From Bacteroidia bacterium (lineage in GTDB: Bacteria; Bacteroidota; Bacteroidia; UKL13-3): a stretch of DNA of 64,000 bases. Position 1 is the first letter of the stretch. Every line of letters starts with the position of its first letter. Position numbers and translations under genes: made by a program. Positions 27,155 to 35,663 of this stretch are shown in pieces. Below the pieces are notes generated by a model. That model saw only the letters and a program-made list of their open reading frames with translations. It made no database searches and had not been told where the DNA came from. The stretch covers positions 118,142-182,141 of the forward strand of contig JAIOYZ010000004.1 in NCBI GenBank assembly GCA_021740845.1, in the 5' to 3' direction.

Positions 27155-27925
27155 ATGGAAAACAAAGATTATGTAAAATTTACAACCTACTCTGATATTG
27201 AAGATCTAAAAAGACTCGATTTTATTGTAAGGTCTATTAAAGGTCTCAATAATCCAGAGGCTAAAGTATTAGATATTGGATGTGGAAACGGTAATATCAG
27301 TTTGGCTTTAGGCTCTATTGGTTACCAAGTAACAGGTGTAGATATTGACCAAGGAAGTATTGATAAAGCAAGTAGCAGAAATACATTTGCTAATGTAAGT
27401 TTTCAAGTTTTAGATGCCAATTCATTTTCTATGAATGATGGTTTTGACGCCGTGGTTTGTAGTGAGGTTTTAGAACACTTACATAAACCTTATGAATTGT
27501 CTGAAAGCATATATAGAATACTGAAGCCAGGTGGTGTGTTTGTTGCAACCGTACCAAATGGTTATGGCCCAAGAGAATTATTAATTACCAGACCGATGCA
27601 ATACCTTGCCAAAAAAGGTTGGGACGCTCCTTTAGTAGCATTTAAAAAAGTATTGGGTTATGATGCTAAAACTTTGCAATCCTCTAATGAAGATTTAACC
27701 CATGTACAGTATTTTAGTGTAGGTGGTTTTAATCGTCTACTTAAAGGCGTTGGGTTCAAACAAATTGATTACCAAAATGCAGATTTTTTAGAGAGAATAT
27801 TTCCTTTTTCTCTATTTACGCGTAGAATTAAATTATTGCAAAAAATTGATTGTGCTGTTGTTGATTATTTACCAAGACATTTTACATGTGGTTTTTATAC
27901 TTCATGGACTAAAATTGGAAAGTAA
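27155..27925 (+). CDS. Class I SAM-dependent methyltransferase
   Basis: This 256-residue enzyme has the Rossmann motif I VLDIGCGNGNISLALG. Motif II GYQVTGVDIDQGSID follows, then DAVVCSEVLEHLHKPYE (motif IV) and LKPGGVFVATVPNGYGPRE. These are the marks of UbiG/type 11-12 methyltransferases. Within a polysaccharide operon the likely substrate is a sugar hydroxyl or a lipid-linked intermediate, but this is inferred from context only. Its last base overlaps the ATG of the final glycosyltransferase (TAATG), so the two are coupled. Confidence 0.88.
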   Translation: MENKDYVKFTTYSDIEDLKRLDFIVRSIKGLNNPEAKVLDIGCGNGNISLALGSIGYQVTGVDIDQGSIDKASSRNTFANVSFQVLDANSFSMNDGFDAVVCSEVLEHLHKPYELSESIYRILKPGGVFVATVPNGYGPRELLITRPMQYLAKKGWDAPLVAFKKVLGYDAKTLQSSNEDLTHVQYFSVGGFNRLLKGVGFKQIDYQNADFLERIFPFSLFTRRIKLLQKIDCAVVDYLPRHFTCGFYTSWTKIGK

Positions 27926-29094
27926 TGAATAGTTTAGAGTGTATATTTTGGTTAGGAGTTGGAATTGTTTTGTACAGCTATTTTGGGTATGGCATTTTGC
28001 TGTACTTTATGGTAAAGATTAAAAAACTCTTTCAAAAAGAAGCCTCGTTTGATCCAACTTTTGAGCCAAAAGTAAGTTTGGTAGTGCCTTGTTTTAATGA
28101 GGCTGAATACATTGAAGATAAAATAATAAATAGTTTGGCTTTGGATTATCCTAAAGATAAACTTCAACTTATTTTTATTAGTGATGGCTCCAATGACGAC
28201 ACTCCGGATAGAATTAAAAAATATCCCCAAGTATTAGCATTACATGAGAATGCGAGAAATGGCAAAGCCGCAGCCATGAATCGTGCAATGGCTTATGTAA
28301 ATTCATCTATAGTTGTTTTTTGCGATGCCAATACGGATTTAAATCCTGAAGCAATTAAAGAAATGGTAAAGCATTATGCTGATCCAAAAGTTGGAGCAGT
28401 TACTGGCGAAAAACGTATCATCACAAAAGATCTTGAAAACGCAAGCGGAGCAGGAGAGGGGATTTATTGGAAATACGAAAGCTTCTTGAAGCAATTAGAT
28501 TCTGATTTTTATACCATTGTAGGTGCTGCAGGCGAGTTAATGAGCTACAGAACTGAGTTGTATAAAGAATTGCCAAAAGACTCTCTATTGGACGATTTAA
28601 TGCAAAGCATGCAAATTGCTAATGATGGTTACCGAGTTATTTATGAAAAGAATGCCTGGGCAGCAGAAACTGCAAGTGCCAATGTTGGTGAAGAACTAAA
28701 ACGTAAGGTGAGAATTGCTGCTGGTGCATTCCAAAGTATGGGCCGATTACCAAAAGCATTTAACTTAATTACTAATTTTAGAGTTAGCTTTTTGTTTATT
28801 TCCCACAGAGTTTTACGTTGGACATTAGCTCCATTATCTCTATTAGTTTTATTAATTGTAAATTCTATTTTAGCTTGTAATGTGGGTGGAATTTATCTTT
28901 TGTTCTTAATTGGTCAATTACTTTTCTACGGTATGGCCTTGCTAGGTTGGTACCTTGCCAATAAACAAATTAAAGTAAAGGTTCTATTTGTACCTTATTA
29001 CTTTTTTATAATGAACCTATGTATGTATTTAGGTTTGATCCGATTTATACGCGGCAAACAAAGCGCAAATTGGGAAAGAGCAAAAAGGGCTTAA
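27925..29094 (+). CDS. Membrane GT2 glycosyltransferase, last gene of polysaccharide operon
   Basis: This 389-residue protein has an N-terminal helix (CIFWLGVGIVLYSYFGYGILLYF), then a GT-A core: KVSLVVPCFNEAEYIEDKI, LIFISDGSNDDTPD, FCDANTDLNPEA (DxD-like DAN) and LLDDLMQSMQIANDGYRVIY (acidic base region). In place of QxxRW it has KRKVRIAAGAFQSM. Three C-terminal membrane helices follow. It resembles the icaA/poly-GlcNAc and biofilm PGA synthase type of GT2. It is the last operon gene: a strong terminator follows 8 bp after its stop. Confidence 0.87.
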   Translation: MNSLECIFWLGVGIVLYSYFGYGILLYFMVKIKKLFQKEASFDPTFEPKVSLVVPCFNEAEYIEDKIINSLALDYPKDKLQLIFISDGSNDDTPDRIKKYPQVLALHENARNGKAAAMNRAMAYVNSSIVVFCDANTDLNPEAIKEMVKHYADPKVGAVTGEKRIITKDLENASGAGEGIYWKYESFLKQLDSDFYTIVGAAGELMSYRTELYKELPKDSLLDDLMQSMQIANDGYRVIYEKNAWAAETASANVGEELKRKVRIAAGAFQSMGRLPKAFNLITNFRVSFLFISHRVLRWTLAPLSLLVLLIVNSILACNVGGIYLLFLIGQLLFYGMALLGWYLANKQIKVKVLFVPYYFFIMNLCMYLGLIRFIRGKQSANWERAKRA

Positions 29095-29102
29095 AACAGG
29101 CA

Positions 29103-29146
29103 TAAAAAAAATCCCCCACCAACTTAAGTTAGTGGGGGATTTTTTT
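29103..29146. terminator. Strong bidirectional terminator between polysaccharide operon and ilvE
   Basis: The stem AAATCCCCCAC / GTGGGGGATTT (29109-29119 with 29132-29142) continues with AACTT/AAGTT after a single C-A mismatch. It has a run of A on the left and T on the right, so it can serve the plus-strand polysaccharide operon and the convergent ilvE gene alike. Confidence 0.92.
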
Positions 29147-30206
29147 ATATAGCCATCACCCAATTTAGAGTGTCTTCCTGTTTACCAGTTTGTATTTGAT
29201 AAATATTTTGGTAAAGCCAATTAGAAACCAATCTGCTTTCTGCTGGTGGTAATTCATAATCCACCCCTTCATAACCAATGCTGGCAATTTTAGCAATAAT
29301 AGCAGCGGTTCCAGTTCCAAAAGCATCTGTTAATTTATTAGCTTTAGCAGCATCAATTATTTCAATTATACTTATATCTCTTTCTTGTACCTCATATCCT
29401 TTGTTTCTCAAAAGTTTGATACAACTATCTCTAGTTATTCCCTCTAAAATATTTCCGTCCAATTTTGGAGTTAAAATAAGTTTGTCTTCCATTACAAAAA
29501 ACAAATTAGTTGTTCCAGATTCCTCAACATGCTCATGAGTTCTACCATCTGTCCAAATTATTTGGTCGTATCCATCCTTTTTAGCTTCCGCAGTTGGTAG
29601 CATACTTATACCATAATTTCCAGCGGCTTTTGCATAGCCTGCCATTCCATCGCTTGCCCTTACAAATTTCTTCTCAACCCTAACTTTTATTGGCTTTGGA
29701 TAGTAGCTGTTTACAGGACAACAGAAAATCATGAAAGAGTAATTTAAACTTGACCTTACTCCTACAAAATCGTCTGTTGCAAACATAAATGGCCTTAAAT
29801 ATAAAGCGCTTCCTTCTGCTGTAGGTATCCAGTTTTGATCCAAATTTACCAATTGTTTTAAGCCTTCTAAGAAAAGTTCCTCAGGGATAATTGGCATTCC
29901 CATTCTTTCTGCAGATTTATTTAAACGCTTGATGTTTTCCAAGGGCCTAAATAATTGAGGTTTCCCTTCCGGATTTTTAAAGGCTTTCATTCCTTCAAAA
30001 ATAGATTGGCCATAATGAATTGCTGATAAAGAAGGGGCTATGGAAATATTTCCATAAGGTAGAATTTCTGGTTCTTGCCAAACGCCATTTAAACAATCAA
30101 CCCGAAACATGTGGTCTGAGAATATTTTACCAAATTCAATATTGTTAAAATCAAATAGATGAATTCTCGATTGTGGTGTTTTGCTAATTTTTATTGAAAT
30201 TGCCAT
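29145..30206 (-). CDS. ilvE: Branched-chain amino acid aminotransferase
   Basis: This is a PLP-dependent fold-IV transaminase that interconverts branched-chain amino acids and 2-oxo acids with glutamate. The 353-residue length matches the long (BCAT2-like) class. Seen are the N-terminal MFRVDCLNGVWQEPEILPYG, SIFEGMKAF, the PLP lysine region VRASDGMAGYAKAAGNYG, EHVEESGTTNLFFV and DAFGTGTAAIIAKI. The ATG lies only three bases from the start of the divergent gene at 30210, so its promoter must overlap that gene. Confidence 0.95.
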   Translation of the reverse strand: MAISIKISKTPQSRIHLFDFNNIEFGKIFSDHMFRVDCLNGVWQEPEILPYGNISIAPSLSAIHYGQSIFEGMKAFKNPEGKPQLFRPLENIKRLNKSAERMGMPIIPEELFLEGLKQLVNLDQNWIPTAEGSALYLRPFMFATDDFVGVRSSLNYSFMIFCCPVNSYYPKPIKVRVEKKFVRASDGMAGYAKAAGNYGISMLPTAEAKKDGYDQIIWTDGRTHEHVEESGTTNLFFVMEDKLILTPKLDGNILEGITRDSCIKLLRNKGYEVQERDISIIEIIDAAKANKLTDAFGTGTAAIIAKIASIGYEGVDYELPPAESRLVSNWLYQNIYQIQTGKQEDTLNWVMAI

Positions 30207-30209
30207 GGT

Positions 30210-30689
30210 ATGAATGATGATTTACAAATGTCGGATGAATATATTCTCCCGCTATTCAATGAAATTTATGTGGTCAAAGAAAGAGATTTTTCTATAGAAT
30301 ACCACCCTTTGGGCCAAGGCAAACAAAAACTTTTGCTTCTGGTTTCCAGTCATTCCGAGGAATTTCTTGAAAATAACGAATTTCAGTTGCTAAATACCAT
30401 CATAGAAAAGGGGCTAAGAAGAACTCTTGATGATGTTTGGATAGTTAATATAAATCGTTTTCCAGACCCAACTTTAAATCATATTTGGGATTATTTTCAA
30501 CCCAGTCAAGTTATTATTTGGGGTTGTGCAGATTGGATTAAAAAGCAAGATATTACTTCTGCAATGCATCAACCTGCCTATATTAATGGTTCTGAAGTTT
30601 TATTCGCAAATTCACTAAGTTCTTACCTAACAGACATTGGCGCAAAAGGGAAATTATGGTCGGCAATGCAAAGAATGTTTTTTAACTAG
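30210..30689 (+). CDS. Small protein of unknown function, possibly HolD (DNA polymerase III psi)-like
   Basis: This 159-residue cytosolic protein has no signal peptide or membrane segment. It alternates strands and helices (KLLLLVSSHSEEFLENNEFQ, DVWIVNINRFPDP, PSQVIIWGCADW) and ends with FANSLSSYLTDIGAKGKLWSAMQRMF. That ending recalls by eye the C-terminal SLxxLxxNPxxKxxLW type helix of HolD/psi proteins. The overall plan, a sheet with Trp/Gly-rich strands, also suits the psi fold. This is a weak inference. Start choice is uncertain: ATG 30210 or ATG 30228 (MSDEYILPLF). It is followed by rdgB after three bases, suggesting a two-gene transcript. Confidence 0.6.
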   Translation: MNDDLQMSDEYILPLFNEIYVVKERDFSIEYHPLGQGKQKLLLLVSSHSEEFLENNEFQLLNTIIEKGLRRTLDDVWIVNINRFPDPTLNHIWDYFQPSQVIIWGCADWIKKQDITSAMHQPAYINGSEVLFANSLSSYLTDIGAKGKLWSAMQRMFFN

Positions 30690-30692
30690 TTT

Positions 30693-31280
30693 ATGGAAGA
30701 GCTTATTTTCGCTTCTCATAATAGCAACAAAACCAAAGAAATTGGGGCCCTACTTGGAGATTTATTTCAAGTAGTTTCTTTAACAGATATTGGGTTCAAC
30801 CAAGAAATTATTGAAAATGGTTTGACCCTAAAAGAAAATGCCTGGATTAAAGCTTCTACCATTAATAAACAAACGTCTAAAAATTGTTTTGCAGATGATA
30901 CAGGATTATTAGTTGACGCTCTAAATGGTGAGCCAGGAGTTTATAGTGCACGTTATGCTGGTCCTGAAAAATCAGATCAAAAGAACATGGATAAACTTCT
31001 AACAAATCTTAGTGAAAAAGAAATAAGAACTGCCAGATTTGTGACTGTCATTTGCCTTATTTATAAAGGAGAAAACTATTTTTTTGAAGGAGCCTGTGAG
31101 GGCGAAATTATAAAGGAAAAGCGAGGTACAATGGGCTTTGGTTACGACCCAATTTTTTTGCCTACAGGATTAAATAAAACTTTAGCTGAATTGACTTTAG
31201 ATGAGAAAAATAAAATAAGTCATCGCGCAATTGCTTTCAGGAAAATGGAACAATTTTTAAGTGGTTTGAACCAAGATTAA
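30693..31280 (+). CDS. rdgB: dITP/XTP pyrophosphatase (RdgB/HAM1)
   Basis: RdgB hydrolyses dITP, ITP and XTP to monophosphates, keeping deaminated purines out of DNA. The 195 residues open with the signature IFASHNSNKTKEI. They continue with CFADDTGLLVDALNGEPGVYSARYAGP (catalytic Asp-Asp and ribose/phosphate loop), GTMGFGYDPIFLP and KISHRAIAFRKM, all canonical. One copy of the iterated motif (31263) encodes part of its last residues (GLNQD). The gene converges on the WecA-like gene with only four bases between stops and no separate terminator visible. Confidence 0.96.
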   Translation: MEELIFASHNSNKTKEIGALLGDLFQVVSLTDIGFNQEIIENGLTLKENAWIKASTINKQTSKNCFADDTGLLVDALNGEPGVYSARYAGPEKSDQKNMDKLLTNLSEKEIRTARFVTVICLIYKGENYFFEGACEGEIIKEKRGTMGFGYDPIFLPTGLNKTLAELTLDEKNKISHRAIAFRKMEQFLSGLNQD

Positions 31281-31284
31281 ACTA

Positions 31285-32400
31285 TCATTTGTTTTTAAAT
31301 TCTCCTTGATACAGACTTTGTTCAATCTCTTCTTGAACATCTTCATCAGCTTCAATATCTGATATTTTATGTCGGTAAAAATAAATAGGTAATTGGCCAA
31401 CAATTAATGCCAATGAACCAATTATTGTTAATACCAAATAGGCAGGATTATCTCTAAGTGCAATTGCAATTAAAATAAAAAGCACATTCACCAACGACAT
31501 TATTAGGGTAACTTGTTTGTGCGATTGTCCATTCTTAATTAGCCAATGGTGTAAATGGTTTTTATCAGCCTTAAATGGGGAGGTTCGGTTCAAACTTCTT
31601 AATACAAAAACTCTCAATGTATCATATAGCGGCACAACTAGTATAGCAAGTGCCAGCCCCGGTGCAGATTTAATTCTTATAATACTACCAAATGAAGGTG
31701 AATTGGATTCTATGAAATGAATAGTGAAAATAGACAATAAAAATCCAACTGTTAGTGAGCCTGCATCACCCATAAAAATTTTAGCAGGACTAAAATTAAA
31801 AAACAGAAATCCCAAAATTGCTCCAGATAATGTAAAAGCAATTAAGGCCCAATCATATTCTGCTGCATCATAAAAATATAGGCCAAAAGTTAAACTCATT
31901 ATCAATGATAAACTACCCGCTAAGCCATCCACACCATCTATAAGGTTAACAGAGTTGGTGATTACAATTATCATAAACATACTTAATGAAATACTTGCAA
32001 CTAATGGAATTTCATTAACTCCAAATACACCATGTAAATCAGTAATTTTAATATTAGTAAAATATGTTACTAGGCCTGCAGATAACAATTGAGTATAAAG
32101 TTTTTTAAGAGGTGAAAGAATTATAATATCATCCTTTAAGCCGCCAAAAAATAACATAATAAGCGCAGCTCCAATAAATTGAGCTCCCTCAATTCCTTTA
32201 AAATCTCCAAAAAGTAATATAGCCAAAGAAAACGCAACAAATATTGCTAAGCCGCCTAATCTTGGAATTTTTAGGGTGTGGATTTTTCTTTCCTCAGGCT
32301 TATCATATAAGTTTTTGAGTTTTGCTACCGTTATTATAGAAGGTATGGCAAATATGGCTATTAAAAAGGAACTAACTACGGCGAGAATGGTGCTTATCAT
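31285..32400 (-). CDS. WecA/TagO-type undecaprenyl-phosphate GlcNAc-1-phosphate transferase
   Basis: This 371-residue polytopic enzyme (about 10-11 helices) of the MraY/WecA family transfers a sugar-1-phosphate to undecaprenyl phosphate, starting lipid-linked glycan assembly. Visible are IHTLKIPRLGGLAIF, FGGLKDDIIILSPLKKL (catalytic DD), NSVNLIDGVDGLAGSLS, FFNFSPAKIFMGDAGSLTVGF, and the C-terminal KNHLHHWLIKNG histidine motif of the WecA branch. It lacks MraY-specific features. It is a plausible initiating transferase for the polysaccharide operon 2 kb away, which has none of its own. A TATATTGC element about 20 bases upstream may be its -7 box. Confidence 0.9.
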   Translation of the reverse strand: MISTILAVVSSFLIAIFAIPSIITVAKLKNLYDKPEERKIHTLKIPRLGGLAIFVAFSLAILLFGDFKGIEGAQFIGAALIMLFFGGLKDDIIILSPLKKLYTQLLSAGLVTYFTNIKITDLHGVFGVNEIPLVASISLSMFMIIVITNSVNLIDGVDGLAGSLSLIMSLTFGLYFYDAAEYDWALIAFTLSGAILGFLFFNFSPAKIFMGDAGSLTVGFLLSIFTIHFIESNSPSFGSIIRIKSAPGLALAILVVPLYDTLRVFVLRSLNRTSPFKADKNHLHHWLIKNGQSHKQVTLIMSLVNVLFILIAIALRDNPAYLVLTIIGSLALIVGQLPIYFYRHKISDIEADEDVQEEIEQSLYQGEFKNK

Positions 32401-32481
32401 AATTTTTTCTTAATAGCAATATATTAATTAATTGTAAATAAGCAAAAATCTCGTCAAAATACTTTTTGAAATAGATTTTAA

Positions 32482-33132
32482 TTAGGGTGCTAAACGCTTC
32501 CATTCCCAAGTTTCTTCGTCATTTAAAATAAATTGAAATCTATCATGAAGCCTGCTTGCTCTACCTTGCCAGAATTCAATTAAATCTGGTTTTAAAACAA
32601 ATCCCCCCCAATGACGAGGCCTTACTAATGGTTGTTCTTTAAATAATTCCTCCATTTTTAAATAAAGATCTACTAATTCTTTTCTATCTTTTATAGGTTC
32701 ACTTTGTGGTGAGGCATGTGCCCCAATTTGACTTTCTTTAGGTCTAGATAAGAAATAGTCGTCGGAATCTTTTTCACTATTTTTAATAATAGTTCCTTCT
32801 ATTCTAACTTGCCTTTGTAATTCTGGCCAAAAAAATACCATCGCACCTTGAGGGTTCGAATTAATTTGTTTGCCTTTTTGACTATCATAATTTGTAAAAA
32901 ATACAAACCCATTTTCCTCAATTGCCTTCAGCAAAACTATTCTGGCTGCTGGCCGTCCATTAAATTTAGTAGTTGCCAAAGTAAATGCATTTGGTTCCAT
33001 AACCTCAGCATCCATTGCTTCTTTAAACCAAGATTTAAACTGTTCTATTGGGTTAAGAATTAAATGTTTTTCATCAAATTCTTTTAAGGTATAATCCTTC
33101 CTAATTCCCGCAATAATTTTGTTGCTTACCAT
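32482..33132 (-). CDS. pdxH: Pyridoxamine 5'-phosphate oxidase
   Basis: PdxH is an FMN enzyme that oxidises pyridoxine- or pyridoxamine-5'-phosphate to pyridoxal phosphate. The 216-residue length is standard. Features include EPNAFTLATTKFNGRPAARIVLLK (FMN-binding), GFVFFTNYDSQKGKQI, SRPKESQIGAHASPQSEPI, and the C-terminal PRHWGGFVLKPDLIEFWQGRASRLHDR signature ending in W-KRLAP. pdxJ, from the same pathway, is also in this window at 41.6-42.4 kb but not linked. Confidence 0.96.
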   Translation of the reverse strand: MVSNKIIAGIRKDYTLKEFDEKHLILNPIEQFKSWFKEAMDAEVMEPNAFTLATTKFNGRPAARIVLLKAIEENGFVFFTNYDSQKGKQINSNPQGAMVFFWPELQRQVRIEGTIIKNSEKDSDDYFLSRPKESQIGAHASPQSEPIKDRKELVDLYLKMEELFKEQPLVRPRHWGGFVLKPDLIEFWQGRASRLHDRFQFILNDEETWEWKRLAP

Positions 33133-33149
33133 AATCCAGAAATTTTTAC

Positions 33150-33157
33150 CAAAGCTA
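33150..33157 (-). promoter_or_regulatory. Candidate -7 element for pdxH
   Basis: TAGCTTTG on the minus strand matches the Bacteroidota TAnnTTTG consensus and ends 18 bases upstream of the pdxH ATG. No convincing -33 TTTG is present at the right spacing. Confidence 0.35.
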
Positions 33158-33287
33158 TGAAATTAAATAGGTCGTTTGAATGATTTTCCTCAGAAATTAT
33201 TTGATAAATAATAATCAAATTTCTTGTAAATCGTTTTAGTTAATAAAATGTAGAAAACAGAGGTATTCATTTTTATACATTGCTACT

Positions 33288-33863
33288 ATGGAGATAAAAT
33301 ACAAAAATTACCAATTTAGCCCTGATAGCGGTAAGTTGTTAGTTAGTGAGCCATTTTTGGCTGATCCAAATTTTAAAAAATCTGTTATCCTTTTGTGCGA
33401 ACATGAAGCACAAGGAAGTGTTGGATTTATTTTAAATAGATTGTTGGAAGTAGATTCCGACGATTTATTGCCAGGTATTTTGGATGTAAATTTTCCCATT
33501 TATTTTGGTGGACCAGTAGAGCAAAATACACTTCATTTTATCCATAAGTTAGGGCATTTAATTGAAGATTCATTTCCAATTGGAAGTGGTGTTTATTGGG
33601 GTGGAAACTTAGATACCATTAATGAAATTTTTAAATCGGGTCAAGCAAATACTAACGATATAAAGTTTTTTATAGGCTATAGTGGATGGGCGGAAGGACA
33701 ATTAAATATAGAAATAGAACAAAAATCTTGGTGGCTAACAGATATGGATTCGGATATTATTTTCAATGAAGAAATTGAAGAAATTTGGCCTGATACTGTA
33801 AAAAAATTGGGTTCAGATTTCGCTTACCTCGCAGATTCGCCAGAAGATTTTAACTGGAATTGA
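33288..33863 (+). CDS. YqgE/AlgH family protein
   Basis: This 191-residue member of the UPF0301 (YqgE/AlgH) family has an unestablished biochemical role. Seen are the signature SGKLLVSEPFLADPNFKKSVILLCEHEAQGSVGFILNRLL, the short FPIYFGGPVEQNTLHFIHKLG segment, and FFIGYSGWAEGQLNIEIEQKSWWL. All are conserved in the family. It is cytosolic with no signal peptide. Its last 40 bases overlap the 3' end of the convergent TatD-like gene, so the two transcripts are complementary there. Confidence 0.92.
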   Translation: MEIKYKNYQFSPDSGKLLVSEPFLADPNFKKSVILLCEHEAQGSVGFILNRLLEVDSDDLLPGILDVNFPIYFGGPVEQNTLHFIHKLGHLIEDSFPIGSGVYWGGNLDTINEIFKSGQANTNDIKFFIGYSGWAEGQLNIEIEQKSWWLTDMDSDIIFNEEIEEIWPDTVKKLGSDFAYLADSPEDFNWN

Positions 33864-34531
33864 AATTGAGGAAATACCAATCTAAAATTTTCTTCCACAA
33901 TTAATTTGAGTTCAACCAAAGAGATTCCTCTTATCCCAGCAAAAGCCTCATAAATTTCATTAATTTTTGCAGAGGAATTGTCGGTTTCAAAAAGCACGTT
34001 TTTTAAAGGTATGGTTTGAACCAAATCTAATAGCTTAGTACTTGGCTTCTTTAGGTTCAAACCGAATGATGCATAGGTTTTACCTGAAACATTTAATTGT
34101 TGGAAAACTGCAAGATTGCCATTAAACCCATGTAAAATAATGGGCTCTTTGAAGTTTTTAATGTATTGGTAGGTGTCATCAACGGCTTTTACTATATGCA
34201 ATACAACTGGCAATTTTGCCTCAGAAGCAATTTTTAATTGATGTTCGAAAGCCAATTTTTGTTTTTCATAATTTGGTGCAACTTTATCTAATCCAATTTC
34301 GCCAATGGCAGCAATACTTTTTTGACTAATATTACTTTCCAATACCATACTAATTTCTTCTAAATTATATTGATTAACAAACCATGGGTGCAAACCTGAA
34401 CTTAAGGCATAGGAAACAGCTAGATTTTCTGTAAATTTTAAATAGGCATTTCTAATGCAAAACTCCTGTATATGCTGTGGTTTCCTGTGGGTGTGTATAT
34501 TAAAAAATAAAGTAGATTCTTGATTTTCCAT
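33824..34531 (-). CDS. TatD-family metal-dependent hydrolase
   Basis: This 235-residue protein is slightly shorter than the usual 255-265. All metal-binding positions of the family can be found: NIHTH near the N-terminus, AAIGEIGLD (Glu), VVLHIVKA (His), IILHGFNG (His) and LFETDNSS (Asp). TatD enzymes are DNases/3'-exonucleases or D-aminoacyl-hydrolase-like, so the substrate is uncertain. Two copies of the iterated motif lie 41 bases apart in opposite orientation inside it (34013 and 34054). It ends within yqgE by a 40-bp antisense overlap. Confidence 0.88.
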   Translation of the reverse strand: MENQESTLFFNIHTHRKPQHIQEFCIRNAYLKFTENLAVSYALSSGLHPWFVNQYNLEEISMVLESNISQKSIAAIGEIGLDKVAPNYEKQKLAFEHQLKIASEAKLPVVLHIVKAVDDTYQYIKNFKEPIILHGFNGNLAVFQQLNVSGKTYASFGLNLKKPSTKLLDLVQTIPLKNVLFETDNSSAKINEIYEAFAGIRGISLVELKLIVEENFRLVFPQFQFQLKSSGESAR

Positions 34532-34584
34532 GGAGAGGTAAAAATAGGAAGTTTTTTCAAATTATTATTTTACCTTCGAAGGCT

Positions 34585-35568
34585 ATGACAAATCAAAAAA
34601 TGAGTCCAAGTAGAATAGAGGTAATGAACTTCATAGGGAAAGATGTTGAAGCCATTGCTAGTGAATATCTTAAACCTGTTGAAACCAATTGGCAGGCTTC
34701 GGAACTGCTTCCACTTACATCGGATACAACATTTGTTAAAGATTTAAAGGAAATTCAAGACCAAGCGGCAAACCATTCTTATGATTTAATGGCAGTTCTT
34801 GTTGCAGATACAATTACGGAGGAAGCATTACCAACTTATGAAAGTTGGTTGTCTAATTTGGTAGGGGTAGATCAAGAGAATAATAATGGTTGGATGAAAT
34901 GGCTAAGAAGTTGGTCTGCTGAAGAAAATAGACATGGTGATGTGCTAAATAGATATTTGTATTTGTGTGGTAGAATCAACATGAAAGAATTTGAAGCTAG
35001 CACTCAATTTTTAATTGCTGATGGTTTTAATAACGGTGCTGGTACAGATCCTTACCGTAATTTTGTTTATACCAGTTTTCAAGAATTAGCTACAAATGTT
35101 TCCCACCGCCGTGTTGCTACTTTAGCTAAAAAAGATGGCAATACATTACTTTCTAAAATTTGTGGTTTAGTAGCTGCTGATGAAGCCCGTCATGCAAGGG
35201 CTTACCAGAATTTTGTTACTCGTATTTTTGAATTGGATCCAAATGAAATGATGTTAGCATTTGAAGATATGATGCGTAGAAAAATTGTAATGCCTGCTCA
35301 ATGCATGAGGGAACTTGGTGGTGAATTAAATACCTTCTCTAATTTTAGTGACGCTGCTACCCGTCTTGGAATTTATACCTCTTTCGATTATATCGAGATT
35401 TTAAGAGACGTAATAAACGAATGGAAAATTGAAAATATAAGAGGTTTGGTAGAAAGTGGCGAGAAAGCAAGAGACTATTTATTGGCTTTGCCAGATCGTT
35501 TAGCAAGAATTGCTGATCGTGCTCCAATCCCTCAAACCAGGCATCAATTTGGCTGGATTTTGTCGTAG
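34585..35568 (+). CDS. Acyl-ACP desaturase (ferritin-like di-iron)
   Basis: This 327-residue soluble desaturase introduces a double bond into acyl-ACP using O2 and ferredoxin. The two di-iron motifs are intact: SAEENRHGDVLNRYLYL (EENRH, about residue 113) and AADEARHARAYQNF (DEARH, about residue 199). PLTSDTTFVKDL and AVLVADTITEEALPTYE are family segments. It is monocistronic: the gene is divergent from the TatD-like gene and followed by its own terminator. A TACCTTCG sequence about 16 bases upstream is one mismatch from the -7 consensus. Confidence 0.92.
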   Translation: MTNQKMSPSRIEVMNFIGKDVEAIASEYLKPVETNWQASELLPLTSDTTFVKDLKEIQDQAANHSYDLMAVLVADTITEEALPTYESWLSNLVGVDQENNNGWMKWLRSWSAEENRHGDVLNRYLYLCGRINMKEFEASTQFLIADGFNNGAGTDPYRNFVYTSFQELATNVSHRRVATLAKKDGNTLLSKICGLVAADEARHARAYQNFVTRIFELDPNEMMLAFEDMMRRKIVMPAQCMRELGGELNTFSNFSDAATRLGIYTSFDYIEILRDVINEWKIENIRGLVESGEKARDYLLALPDRLARIADRAPIPQTRHQFGWILS

Positions 35569-35582
35569 ACTGAATTCTAATT

Positions 35583-35629
35583 ATAAAAAAAGCTGTTCTA
35601 AATAATATTTAGAGCAGCTTTTTTTGTTT
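35583..35629 (+). terminator. Terminator after acyl-ACP desaturase
   Basis: AGCTGTTCTAAAT pairs with ATTTAGAGCAGCT (13 bp with one G-T) across a short AAT loop. A runs flank it on the left and TTTTTTT on the right. It lies 14 bp after the desaturase stop. Confidence 0.88.
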
Positions 35630-35663
35630 ACTATTTTCAAAATCTAAACTTGGTATATATGAA

